Source of the DNA: JBJXDT01 sp046153505
GTDB taxonomy: Bacteria > Pseudomonadota > Gammaproteobacteria > Burkholderiales > Methylophilaceae
Reading direction: 5' to 3'
Assembly: GCA_046153505.1 (NCBI GenBank)
Contig: JBJXDT010000035.1
Location: 1 to 61,417, forward strand
DNA length: 61,417 nucleotides
The first letter of the stretch is position 1; every line of letters starts with the position of its first letter. The position numbers and the translations under genes were made by a program. The notes beneath the pieces were generated by a model, which was given only the letters and a program-made list of their open reading frames with translations, was not told where the DNA came from and did not search any database. This document shows, one piece after another, positions 15,720-23,810 of this stretch.

Positions 15720-16082
15720 CTATTTATCAGATATTAATCGTCGATAACTAGCTTTAGGATCGCTGCCTTCTTTCAATTCAAGTGTATTTTTTGAGCTTAA
15801 GCGTGCACTAAAAGTGAAAGAGAAAGTGGTTTCGGTGGGATGATTCACGCGCAATACACAGTTCTTAAGTGACCAAGTGCCATCCGAAATCTCAGGTCGT
15901 TGATGTAGCCAAGAATTGAATACTTTTATATTTTCATCTAACTCAAAAGACATTTCTTCAAAAGCGCCGGGACCACTTTTAATATGCCAATCCCCGATAA
16001 GCTGCTTTTCAGTTAAATTGCAACTACCTGCAAGCGTGGTGAGTGGCGATAATGTAAGCAAGATACTCAACATGCGTTTCAT
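15720..16082 (-). CDS. Exported protein, possibly lipocalin-like
   Basis: A 120-residue protein with a signal peptide (MKRMLSILLTLSPLTTLAG). The mature part begins with a Cys and contains LIGDWHIKSGPG, a motif like the first strand of lipocalin-like domains (GxW), then alternating beta-like stretches and one further Cys, which could pair with the first. This similarity is weak. It follows the DUF1501 gene on the same strand (22-bp gap) and could be a sixth member of that operon. Confidence 0.6.
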   Translation of the reverse strand: MKRMLSILLTLSPLTTLAGSCNLTEKQLIGDWHIKSGPGAFEEMSFELDENIKVFNSWLHQRPEISDGTWSLKNCVLRVNHPTETTFSFTFSARLSSKNTLELKEGSDPKASYRRLISDK

Positions 16083-16104
16083 AAAGTGATTATGCACCTA
16101 AGAA

Positions 16105-17250
16105 TTAATCTTTAATCAAGTTTTCTAGCGGCTTGCCAATATTGGCATCAGGGAACATAGCTTTAGTCACTTGGTCTGGCGCTAAGCCATAACTGGCGCT
16201 GGCGAGTGAGGCAATGAGGGTATCTAAGTTAAGCGTAGGTTTTAAATCGCGACCTTCGTATAGGTTACTTTGGTTTAAGCCGGGCCAATCACTTATTACG
16301 CGGCCGCCATTGACATCACCGCCTAAAATCATAGCGGTTGAGGCGGTGCCATGATCGGTGCCGCCCGTGCCGTTAGTGGCGGCAGTACGGCCAAACTCTG
16401 TGGCTACCAACACTGTAGTTTTTTGCCAAACCGGTCCTAAATTATTGCGTAATGCGGCAATTAAAGTATCGAGCGACTTAAGCTGTTTTGCCAAGCGCGC
16501 TTCTTGCGCGCTGTGTGTGTCCCATCCGCCAGTTTCTATCATAGCTATACGAGGTCCTGTGGGGTTCGCCAAAAAGCCCGCAGCTAATTTGCCAAGGCTA
16601 GCAGGGTCTTGCTTGGCGCCGTCATTTTCTGCCATATTGTTGGTATCCATGGCGGCTGTCCATGCATTGTGTAGTTGCACATCATCTGCATAAAGTTGGC
16701 CTACGCGTAGCATCAAATCGTCCGAGGCTTCTGGCAAGTGAGAGGTAGCGTAGGAGCTCACTTCTATCTTGCCGCGTAATGCCATCGGGATGGAGGAGGA
16801 AAACGCAATCGCCTCATTTTTACTGGGGGGTAACAAAGTAAGCAAGCGGTTCATCCAGCCATCTTTAGTCTGGTAGGGCGCATTACCCCCAGTTTCTAGC
16901 ACATTTTGTGCATCAAAGTGAGAGCGCTCGCGGTATGGCGAGGCCACGGCATGCGCAAATAAAGCTTGGCCTGTGCCATACATTTTGGCAGTTTCTACAA
17001 GTGAAGGGTGCAAGGCAAACATACCATTAAGTTTTGTGGCTTGCGATACATCAATCGCCAACGTACCCCGCAGTCTGGCATAAGCAGGGTCAGCATAAGG
17101 AATCACCGTGTTTAAGCCATCAGCCGCGCCACGTTGGATAATAAAAATAAAGCGGCGGTCTGTATTAGCATTGGCAAACGCAATATAAGGAGAGGCTAAC
17201 AAAACTGCTCCACCCATGCCGGCAAAGCGCAAGAATTCACGACGTTTCAT
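16105..17250 (-). CDS. DUF1501 family protein, Tat-exported
   Basis: A 381-residue protein with a twin-arginine signal (KRREFLRFAGMGGAVLLASP), so it is exported folded. The body shows the DUF1501 pattern: FIFIIQRGAADGLNTVIPY near the start, ERSHFDAQNVLETG, MIETGGWDTHSAQEARL and VATEFGRTAATNGTGGTDHG. These resemble alkaline-phosphatase/sulfatase-fold metal sites, but no activity is established. It is the fifth gene of a tight operon and follows DUF1800 by 2 bp. DUF1501 and DUF1800 commonly occur as a pair, suggesting one joint function. Confidence 0.9.
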   Translation of the reverse strand: MKRREFLRFAGMGGAVLLASPYIAFANANTDRRFIFIIQRGAADGLNTVIPYADPAYARLRGTLAIDVSQATKLNGMFALHPSLVETAKMYGTGQALFAHAVASPYRERSHFDAQNVLETGGNAPYQTKDGWMNRLLTLLPPSKNEAIAFSSSIPMALRGKIEVSSYATSHLPEASDDLMLRVGQLYADDVQLHNAWTAAMDTNNMAENDGAKQDPASLGKLAAGFLANPTGPRIAMIETGGWDTHSAQEARLAKQLKSLDTLIAALRNNLGPVWQKTTVLVATEFGRTAATNGTGGTDHGTASTAMILGGDVNGGRVISDWPGLNQSNLYEGRDLKPTLNLDTLIASLASASYGLAPDQVTKAMFPDANIGKPLENLIKD

Positions 17251-17252
17251 GG

Positions 17253-18656
17253 CTATCTCCTTAAAAATTCAGGGCACACCAGCATTAACGCCAAGCCCGT
17301 GGTGGCACTCTCGGCGCGGCTAATTGCGCTTTTGGTTTGTGGGCTAATTGCACCTACTAACACTTTATCGCTTAATGTTCTGGCATCCAGTGTGTCGCCA
17401 TATGATGCAACCAAGCGCTGTGCTAGCTCTACACGGCGCAATAAAGCGCTGGGCGATGCCCATGTCTCGGCAATATCATCATAGCCAGCAGGGGAGCCTG
17501 GCTTCCACACGGGCATACCTAATTGATTGAGCAATGGGACTGCCATAATATTTGATTCTTGCTTGCCAAGTGCACGCATGCTGGATACCAGCCATTCCCA
17601 TGGATTTTTAAATTTTGTGGGCGTGGTTTGCCATGCTTCTGGCGCATCTACTAAGGTTTTATACAAACTAGGCAAATCGCCTTTGGTGTTGATAAAGTTA
17701 TTCTTGAGCTTTTCAATCAAGCTATCGGGGGGTGAGTCGCCCACAAAGTGGCGGGCCAGTTTGGTGGCAATGTGTATAGCAGTGGCAGGAGAAGCCGCCA
17801 AATCATTTAAAATTGCATCGCCTTGTGCCTTGCCTGTTTGGCTATAAGTTTTGCTTAAAATTGTGCGCGTTCCAGGCTCATGGAGCATCGGCCTAAATGC
17901 AAAACCATGGTTGCCTTGTTGCATGTCTTTATCGCGATTTTCTGCTTGAATGCTCCAGCCAGTGAGCGCGCGCGCAAATTCGGTAACATCAGCTTGCTTG
18001 TAGCCACTACGTACCCCAAGGGTATGTAACTCCATAATTTCACGTGCTAAATTTTCGTTTAAACCACGTTTTTTGTCTGGTCTGCGCACCGCTAAACGGC
18101 TAGCTGCAAAACTGTTGGGGCCAATAGAATTGGCTTGGTCTAAAAATAACAACATAGCGGGGTGTTGCTCCACCGCAAACAGCATATCCTTGAAGTTGCC
18201 CAACACATTGGTGCGAATGGCGTTGAGCTCATAACTGCCAGATAAATCGAGCACCGGGAGTTTTTCTATAGAAATTGCAAAATGGTTTGCCCAAAAATAA
18301 ACTAAACGCTCTACAAAAGGCGCAGGAGTGGTAAGCGAAGTTTCTACGCGGGCTCTAACGGCTGCGGCATAATCATCTCGTACGCCACGCCTGAACATAT
18401 TCCTTGCAGCGCCTTTTTCATCACCATTTTCTTCAGTTTTATTTTGCGCTTTTAATTTTTTGTATTCAGCAAATTCTGCCATCACCTCATTGGTTTTAGG
18501 TAGTGCCGCCCAAACGGTTGGTGTCGCTTGGTATTGTGAGAATTGTGCTAACAACCACTTTTTTGCATCAATCGGTGGTGTGTCGTCTGGTCTAGCTCCT
18601 AACCCAAAACGATTTAATGCAATGGCTGCTGGAGACATTGAAGTAGGCGCGGACAT
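17253..18656 (-). CDS. DUF1800 family protein
   Basis: A 467-residue protein matching DUF1800 over its length: ALNRFGLGARPDD near the N-terminus, FWANHFAIS, QHPAMLLFLDQANSIGPN, NENLAREIMELHTLGV (a hallmark block) and VTEFARALTGWSI. No biochemical role is known. No clear signal peptide is seen, so how it meets its Tat-exported partner DUF1501 is unclear. It is the fourth gene in the sigma-factor operon, two bases from its neighbours on each side. Confidence 0.9.
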   Translation of the reverse strand: MSAPTSMSPAAIALNRFGLGARPDDTPPIDAKKWLLAQFSQYQATPTVWAALPKTNEVMAEFAEYKKLKAQNKTEENGDEKGAARNMFRRGVRDDYAAAVRARVETSLTTPAPFVERLVYFWANHFAISIEKLPVLDLSGSYELNAIRTNVLGNFKDMLFAVEQHPAMLLFLDQANSIGPNSFAASRLAVRRPDKKRGLNENLAREIMELHTLGVRSGYKQADVTEFARALTGWSIQAENRDKDMQQGNHGFAFRPMLHEPGTRTILSKTYSQTGKAQGDAILNDLAASPATAIHIATKLARHFVGDSPPDSLIEKLKNNFINTKGDLPSLYKTLVDAPEAWQTTPTKFKNPWEWLVSSMRALGKQESNIMAVPLLNQLGMPVWKPGSPAGYDDIAETWASPSALLRRVELAQRLVASYGDTLDARTLSDKVLVGAISPQTKSAISRAESATTGLALMLVCPEFLRR

Positions 18657-18658
18657 AT

Positions 18659-19210
18659 TTACTCTCTTTCGTGCTCAGGCGGTGGAGGTGGCGGCACCCC
18701 GTTATCCTCATCTGGGCCAGCTACATGACGCTCTGGTGGTGGCTCATTAAGCATTGGCGGTGGGCGCAGCGGCCCTTTTTTAGCCAAACCTTCAGCTAAT
18801 TTTTGACGTTCTTCAGGGCTGAGCTTTTCAGCAAAGCCCACAATCGCTTGTTCCATATGCATGCGCACTGCTCTATCGGCCTCGCGCGTGCGCGCCATGG
18901 CATTTTCAATAGCTAATTTATCAAAAGTGGGAGCAGATAGCTGTTTAAGCACTTCTGCACGCGCTTCAGCAGAAGCTTTCACCAGTGGCAAAGAGGTTCT
19001 GCGTGATTCCCGAATGGTTTTTTTGAAAAGCCTTTTTTGTTCTAATGACAAATCTTCGGCTGCAAAACGTAATGCCATTCCACCGTCTTTTTGGGCAAAA
19101 GGCGGTCCGCCGTGTCCAAGCATTCTGTATGCTCCAGCAGCTAAGCCGCCAACTAAAAAAGCATTTAAAATCACAGAGGCAATCAATGCCCACTTCAGTT
19201 TGTTTGTCAT
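18659..19210 (-). CDS. Periplasmic metal-sensor-like protein (CnrX/CpxP type)
   Basis: A 183-residue protein with an N-terminal membrane anchor (LKWALIASVILNAFLVGGLA). The helical hairpin domain (DLSLEQKRLFKKTIRESRR ... FAEKLSPEERQKLAEGL) is of the kind found in CnrX, Spy and CpxP. The C-terminal ~35 residues are a proline-rich tail ending in five or more prolines. In CnrX-type systems such a protein senses metal and signals to an anti-sigma factor; the same gene order here makes that role plausible. The ATG at 19210 lies one base past the upstream gene's stop. Confidence 0.75.
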   Translation of the reverse strand: MTNKLKWALIASVILNAFLVGGLAAGAYRMLGHGGPPFAQKDGGMALRFAAEDLSLEQKRLFKKTIRESRRTSLPLVKASAEARAEVLKQLSAPTFDKLAIENAMARTREADRAVRMHMEQAIVGFAEKLSPEERQKLAEGLAKKGPLRPPPMLNEPPPERHVAGPDEDNGVPPPPPPEHERE

Positions 19211-19211
19211 T

Positions 19212-19616
19212 TTATCCAATCCAATCTTGTCCATAATCGATGTTATCGGCTGTGCTTGTGGAGTTATCTGCAGTTAAGTTGGTTGTCCAAACAGAAACAC
19301 ATAATGCACCAGCCATGGCAGTGGCAAGCCCCACACCTGCAATTTTTAAGTTAAACCATGCAGAAAGCTGTTGCCAAGTATTTTCTTGCGCTTGTGGTGC
19401 ACTGGCAACAATGCTTTCGAATAAGTCCCGGCTGGCTGGCGCTATGCTATAGCTTGCCAACAAGGCATCGGTTTTTGCTTCCTCATCCAATATTTGGCGC
19501 ATTTCTGCAAAATTTGTTGTGCTAAGCTTGTTTAGTTTATCGCGATGCTCTTTTGGCCAATGACTAATTTCAGCACCATAAATTTCGCTTAATTTTTTAA
19601 AATCTTCGATTGTCAT
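19212..19616 (-). CDS. Putative anti-sigma factor
   Basis: A 134-residue protein with a helical N-terminal cytoplasmic part (MTIEDFKKLSEIYGAEISHW...), one membrane helix near residues 90-110 and a short periplasmic tail. Its position directly after an ECF sigma gene (4-bp overlap) and its single-span topology are those of an anti-sigma factor, but it lacks a zinc-binding HxxxCxxC motif. The assignment rests mostly on context. Confidence 0.65.
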   Translation of the reverse strand: MTIEDFKKLSEIYGAEISHWPKEHRDKLNKLSTTNFAEMRQILDEEAKTDALLASYSIAPASRDLFESIVASAPQAQENTWQQLSAWFNLKIAGVGLATAMAGALCVSVWTTNLTADNSTSTADNIDYGQDWIG

Positions 19617-20173
19617 GTTGTTTCCTTTACAAACCCCTGCTGGAATAGTAGTGCTTTTAAATTGCGTCGCGCTCTTGAAAGCAAGCTCTCTAGGGCTTCA
19701 ACGCTTATTTGCATTAATCCTGCTGCCTCTACATTAGAGAACTCTTGATAATATTGCAGCACTAGCGCTTCTCGCTGGCGCGTTGGCAACATGGCAAGTG
19801 CATTAGTCACTTGGTCGCCTTGCTGAGAAGCCGCCAAACGCTGTTCTGGAATTAAATCTGGATCAATTTGCTCAGGAATTTCTTCATCGGAATATTCCTG
19901 TCTGCCACGTAACTTGTCGTAGCATAGATTTAACGCAACGCGGTGCATCCAAGTATCAAACTTTGCACCATCTTCTCGCCAAGTGGCTGCGTTTTTCCAA
20001 ACGCGCACAAATGTTTCTTGTGCCATGTCCTCTGCTTCTGCACGGCTACCAAGCATGCGCACTCCTAGCGCAATTAGTCGTGGCAGTTTAAGCGCCACAA
20101 ACTGCCTGATGGCCGTTTGGTCGCCAGCTGCAATGCGCGGCAACAGCGCGGCATCAGGATCGTGTTCAATCAT
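19613..20173 (-). CDS. ECF-type RNA polymerase sigma factor
   Basis: A 186-residue group 4 sigma-70 factor. Region 2 includes RMLGSRAEAEDMAQETFVRV and FDTWMHRVALNLCYDKLR; region 4 includes LPTRQREALVLQYYQEFSNVEAAGLMQISVEALESLLSRARRN split by a short linker rich in acidic residues. Length is normal. It heads a five-gene operon with a putative anti-sigma factor, a CnrX/CpxP-like sensor, DUF1800 and DUF1501. It probably transcribes its own operon, though I could not find a convincing ECF promoter upstream. Confidence 0.93.
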   Translation of the reverse strand: MIEHDPDAALLPRIAAGDQTAIRQFVALKLPRLIALGVRMLGSRAEAEDMAQETFVRVWKNAATWREDGAKFDTWMHRVALNLCYDKLRGRQEYSDEEIPEQIDPDLIPEQRLAASQQGDQVTNALAMLPTRQREALVLQYYQEFSNVEAAGLMQISVEALESLLSRARRNLKALLFQQGFVKETT

Positions 20174-20683
20174 TCAATAATCCTATAGGTTTAAAACTTA
20201 AACGCACGATGTTCGAATATCCGTCGATTGTAATGAAATAATTTAAAAATATGGATTGACTTGAAAATAAAACGCAACACTTTTGAGAAGTTTCAGGGAT
20301 AAGTTGCTGACAAATGCACTGAATTTGTGCGTAAAAACTCTATCTTCGCTAAAAAAGAACTAATAAAAATTATATTAATCTCAACAACCAATTTGCCTTA
20401 ATTCTATTTAAAAAAGTTAAGTCGTGAATCATTGCAATTCCTCGAACTAGCTAGCTTTAACGGTGGTTATCAGCAATTTGTTTATCGTAATTTTGGGCTA
20501 ATCTTTATTTAAATTCTGTCGATATTAAGATTAAGACCAAAAGATCTTTTGCGCATAATTCGAATAGTTTGGCACGCGATATGCTTAGTTAATAGTGGAC
20601 GGATTGATTAATTTTTTTTGCTTTTATAAATAATAATTTTTTGTGAGGTGTAACAACTTTTAATATGTAGATTGGGAACAATC
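20174..20683. other. 510-bp intergenic region between divergent genes
   Basis: AT-rich DNA between the sigma factor and the first trypsin-TPR gene. Apart from a sigma-54-like site at 20570-20585 I see no gene, RNA or repeat. The length is unusual for this compact window and could hide a regulatory RNA. Confidence 0.5.
20570..20585 (+). promoter_or_regulatory. Candidate sigma-54 promoter
   Basis: TGGCACGCGATATGCT: the -24 GG and -12 GC have the required 10-bp gap; two consensus positions differ. It lies ~99 bp before the protease ATG at 20684. No activator site was identified. Confidence 0.4.
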
Positions 20684-21697
20684 ATGACAAAACTACTTTG
20701 TGCTTTACTTTTGTGTATAGCGTTACCCGTTGAGGCAGCACCCACCGATGAGTTGCTACAAAAAATCAATGCTCATGTGGTGCGAGTGCAGGTTGCGCTA
20801 GCAAACGGTGCTTATGGGGTCGGTTCAGGCGTGGTTGTAGCCAAAGATCAAGTAGTCACTAATTGTCATGTTATTGCCAATGCCACGAATATAGGCGTCG
20901 TCAGCAATGGTGAAAATTTTAGCGTAAGTGCGATTAAGCCTGATTGGCATCACGATGTATGTATATTAAAAGTGGAAGGTTTGAATGCGCCTGTTGCAAC
21001 AATCGGCAGCAGTAAAAACCTAAAATACGAGCAAGCCGTATTTGCAGTTGGCTACCCTGATTTTTCAATGTCTCCATGTGCAACTTTTGGCTTTGTAAAA
21101 GGTTTGTTCCGTATGGACGACAGCGTGGTGATTCGCGCGACCAGCACTTTCCGCCAAGGTGCAAGCGGCGGCGGCGTGTTTGATGATGATGGCAATTTGG
21201 TGGGTGTAATAGCGCTTAAAAGCCCAGGTCGCAATGCTTATTATTACAATTTGCCTGTGGAATGGGTGCAAGCACTTTTGTCCAAGCCCGAGCAAGCCAT
21301 TAACACAAATAGCGAGTTGCCATTTTGGGCGGAAAATGAGCAAAAATGGCCATATTTTATGCGCGTGGTGCAGCCTTACCTGACCGAGGATTGGCAAGCA
21401 TTATTGACAGTAGCTAGTCAGTGGGCAGCCCAAGACCCTAACAGCTCAGAAGCCTTGTTTTACTTGGCTGCGGCTGAGTATGCAACCAATGATATCAGCA
21501 ATGCAGAAAATCACTTACACCAAGTAGTTGCCATCAATAAGCGCCACAGTCAGGCGATTTATTATTTAGCCTTAATAGCAGAAGAGAATGGTAAACATAC
21601 TGAAGCCTTGAACAATGTTGCATTGTTAGATCATTTGGATGTGACTACTGCCGATCAACTCAAGCTTGCGATGGGCATCACAGGAAGTTCGCGCTGA
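20684..21697 (+). CDS. Exported trypsin-like serine protease with TPR domain (paralogue 1)
   Basis: A 337-residue protein with a signal peptide (MTKLLCALLLCIALPVEA). The chymotrypsin-fold domain (residues ~20-200) has the triad His in NCHVIAN, Asp in HHDVCIL and Ser in QGASGGGVFDDDG. There is no PDZ domain. Instead the C-terminal ~130 residues are helical repeats of TPR type (EALFYLAAAEYATNDISNAENHLHQVV). Two closely related genes lie at 27797 and 28819. The target is unknown; the fold is that of HtrA-like envelope proteases. The ATG at 20684 is preferred over the TTG at 20672 because it begins the signal peptide. Confidence 0.88.
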   Translation: MTKLLCALLLCIALPVEAAPTDELLQKINAHVVRVQVALANGAYGVGSGVVVAKDQVVTNCHVIANATNIGVVSNGENFSVSAIKPDWHHDVCILKVEGLNAPVATIGSSKNLKYEQAVFAVGYPDFSMSPCATFGFVKGLFRMDDSVVIRATSTFRQGASGGGVFDDDGNLVGVIALKSPGRNAYYYNLPVEWVQALLSKPEQAINTNSELPFWAENEQKWPYFMRVVQPYLTEDWQALLTVASQWAAQDPNSSEALFYLAAAEYATNDISNAENHLHQVVAINKRHSQAIYYLALIAEENGKHTEALNNVALLDHLDVTTADQLKLAMGITGSSR

Positions 21698-21808
21698 ATT
21701 AGCGGCTTAATTGTCTAATGTTTTATAGATTGAATGTTTTATTGGCTGAGAAACACTTAGGCGAGTTGCTATAAGTAATAAAAAAAGCAACTAATTTTGG
21801 CTTAAACG

Positions 21809-21837
21809 TTGACACAGAGCCTTGCTGTGGGTACAGT
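21809..21837 (+). promoter_or_regulatory. Sigma-70 promoter of the HU gene
   Basis: TTGACA (21809-21814), a 17-bp spacer and TACAGT (21832-21837): near consensus, 34 bp before the HU ATG. Confidence 0.75.
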
Positions 21838-21870
21838 AACAGCACCTTTAACCCAACCAGAGAGAACATA

Positions 21871-22146
21871 ATGAACAAATCTGAATTAATTGATGCAGTT
21901 GCTAAAGATGCCGGCCTAACAAAAGTAGATGCAGGTAAAGCTATTGATGCAGTTACTAGCTCTATTACTAAAGCTTTGAAAAAGGGCGACACCGTTACCT
22001 TGATTGGTTTTGGTACATTTAAAGTATCAAAGCGCGCAGCTCGCACTGGTCGCAACCCACAAACTGGTAAAGAGATTAAAATTGCCGCACGTAAAGCACC
22101 AGGCTTTAGCGCTGGCAAGGCGTTAAAAGAAGCTGTAAATAAATAA
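21871..22146 (+). CDS. hupB: HU-family DNA-binding protein
   Basis: A 91-residue histone-like protein that bends and compacts DNA as a dimer. It begins MNKSELIDAVAKDAGLTK and contains the signature GFGTFKVSKRAARTGRNPQTG, covering the DNA-binding arm with its conserved Pro. Length is exactly that of HU. It could equally be named hupA; the closest family type in betaproteobacteria is HupB. It has its own strong promoter and a terminator directly after it, so it is a single-gene unit. Confidence 0.95.
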   Translation: MNKSELIDAVAKDAGLTKVDAGKAIDAVTSSITKALKKGDTVTLIGFGTFKVSKRAARTGRNPQTGKEIKIAARKAPGFSAGKALKEAVNK

Positions 22147-22174
22147 TTAAGTAAAGACTTAGTTTGGGAGTATT

Positions 22175-22205
22175 AAAAAGCTCGCTAGGGATGGTGGGCT
22201 TTTTT
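22175..22205 (+). terminator. Terminator after the HU gene
   Basis: AAAAAGCTC pairs with GGGCTTTTTT around an imperfect inner stem, with a T-run at its 3' end. Confidence 0.65.
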
Positions 22206-22233
22206 GTTTCCAATTTGCGCCATTTTGTTAAAC

Positions 22234-22392
22234 TTAGGCCGCACCTATCCAAGCAGAAATTTCTTCTTGGCCGTAATAATCGTCGGCTAATTGCCAGTGT
22301 CTGAGGTCATCTTCGATTTGTACTGCAACGATTAAGTTGAGATAATCGTTTACTGGGTAATCTTGTTCGTCCAAGGTTTGATATATCACCAT
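22234..22392 (-). CDS. Small protein of the YQxLDEQ family, copy B
   Basis: A 52-residue protein beginning MVIYQTLDEQDYPV and ending AWIGAA. The ATG at 22392 has AGGA ahead of it and aligns with the starts of copies A (14637) and C (22513); the longer frame to 22446 is not supported. It is the most divergent copy: DHYF is replaced by DDYY, and the tail differs. Function unknown. Confidence 0.65.
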   Translation of the reverse strand: MVIYQTLDEQDYPVNDYLNLIVAVQIEDDLRHWQLADDYYGQEEISAWIGAA

Positions 22393-22512
22393 GCTAAGTT
22401 CCTTTGTTCGCTTGTCTACATAGATATCATCGACCAATAAAAACAAAACTTAAGCATAAATAGCGCTTTATTGGTGATGGTTTAGGTATTGAAATTAACA
22501 ATAATGCTTTGC

Positions 22513-22677
22513 TTATTGTTTGCCAAATGCATGCGCATCAATCTTAATTTCTTCCACATGGAAGTAATGATCTGTGTTCCAAAATGTAAGCAATTCTGCC
22601 TTATGCAAGGCGTAATCTAGGTCGTTATATTCGCCGATTGGGTGATTTTGTTCGTCTAAAACTTGATAAACCATCAT
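22513..22677 (-). CDS. Small protein of the YQxLDEQ family, copy C
   Basis: A 54-residue protein beginning MMVYQVLDEQNHPIGEY, with KAELLTFWNTDHYFHVEEI in the centre and ending FGKQ. GGAG precedes the start. It lies 120 bp upstream of copy B on the same strand and is closer in sequence to copy A, 7.7 kb away. The pattern of conserved Tyr, Gln, Leu, Asp and Glu positions in three copies marks it as a real coding family. Confidence 0.68.
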   Translation of the reverse strand: MMVYQVLDEQNHPIGEYNDLDYALHKAELLTFWNTDHYFHVEEIKIDAHAFGKQ

Positions 22678-22880
22678 CGTTAGCTCCTTTCAAACTGTGG
22701 TAATTAGAGTATTGCACACTGAAATGATGGCTAATATTTGGAATAAAGCGGCTTTTATGCGGTACTTTTCAGATTAACTGACTAAGTTAGAATTTATTTA
22801 GTCAGATTCGGTCTAGTCATTTACTATGCTACTTTTAAGCAAAACCAAGCTGGCAAAAGCCAGCAGCAAATAAAACAGTA

Positions 22881-23807
22881 ATGTCCTTACCAATAATCGA
22901 AAACAATTCAGACTGGGAGCTACCAACGCGTGGCGAAAAGGTCTTTAGCCTACGCATCAGTCGTAAAACCTTAGTTGCGCTAACGCTCTCGATTTTGCTG
23001 CATTTGGCTTTGTTATGGTTTTTTGCGCCAAGATTGTTTTCTATGGGGGCGCCAGTTAAAGAGGCGCCACCATTTGAAGTGAGCTTAGGCCCGCCACAAA
23101 AGAAAGAAGTAGCAAAAGTGGAACCTATGCCATTGCCTGCAGAGGCAATACCAGAGCGGCTTCTAGAGCCAGTGCAAAAATCCATAAAACCAAAACCAAT
23201 TAAAGAAAAATCCACACCGCCCAAACAAGTTAAACCTGTAGAGGTGGAGAAAAAATCTGACTTTTCGGTGCCAAAAGTACCCGAGATTAAAAAACAGTTA
23301 CCACCAAAACCTAAAGTGGAAACTTCACCAGCGCCATTACCAGGCGAGGATATGCAGGCTTATATCAAGCGTCAAAAAGAGGCGAAACTGGCGCAACAAG
23401 GTGCTTCGAAAGAAGATGCCGAAGAAGTGTTGGCGAGTAATAACACACAAAGCGAAGGTGAAAAGCGTGACGCTAAAATTAAGGAAAACTTGAAGTTTGA
23501 TGGCACAAACGGCATTTTTCAGATTCGCGAAATGGGATTGCATAGCGCGAAATTTAGCTTTAAAGGTTGGAAAAATAACATCAATAGTGCGCGTTTGGAA
23601 ATTTTTGAAGTTGACGTGCCAGAAGGCTCTGATGGCAAGCATGAGGTGATTACAAAGATGATTGAAATCATCCGCAGAGAATACAGCGGTGAATTCAATT
23701 GGGATTCTTGGCGGCAACAGCGCGTTGTGGTGCTTTCCGCGCGCGTGGAGGACACCGCCGCACTGGAAAGCTTTATGATGACCGAGATTTCTTGGCCAAG
23801 TCGCTAG
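22881..23807 (+). CDS. TonB-like protein with unusual C-terminal domain
   Basis: A 308-residue protein with a cytoplasmic N-terminus of ~28 residues, one membrane helix (LVALTLSILLHLALLWFFAP), and a long Pro/Lys-rich stretch (residues ~55-150) typical of TonB spacers. The last ~110 residues do not show the YPxxA and central-Arg pattern of a TonB C-terminus; they read as a separate folded domain (FKGWKNNINSARLEIFEVDVPEGSD...). A role linking the inner membrane to something in the periplasm is likely, but it is not a standard TonB. No exbB or exbD is nearby. Confidence 0.7.
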   Translation: MSLPIIENNSDWELPTRGEKVFSLRISRKTLVALTLSILLHLALLWFFAPRLFSMGAPVKEAPPFEVSLGPPQKKEVAKVEPMPLPAEAIPERLLEPVQKSIKPKPIKEKSTPPKQVKPVEVEKKSDFSVPKVPEIKKQLPPKPKVETSPAPLPGEDMQAYIKRQKEAKLAQQGASKEDAEEVLASNNTQSEGEKRDAKIKENLKFDGTNGIFQIREMGLHSAKFSFKGWKNNINSARLEIFEVDVPEGSDGKHEVITKMIEIIRREYSGEFNWDSWRQQRVVVLSARVEDTAALESFMMTEISWPSR

Positions 23808-23810
23808 CAG

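Noticed and set aside
20174..20260. ECF promoter ahead of the sigma gene
   Set aside because: A GAAC string is present on the minus strand but no matching -10 element at 16-17 bp.
22835..23224. Minus-strand frame over the TonB-like gene
   Set aside because: A mirror of the Pro/Lys-rich region; composition is that of a reverse shadow.
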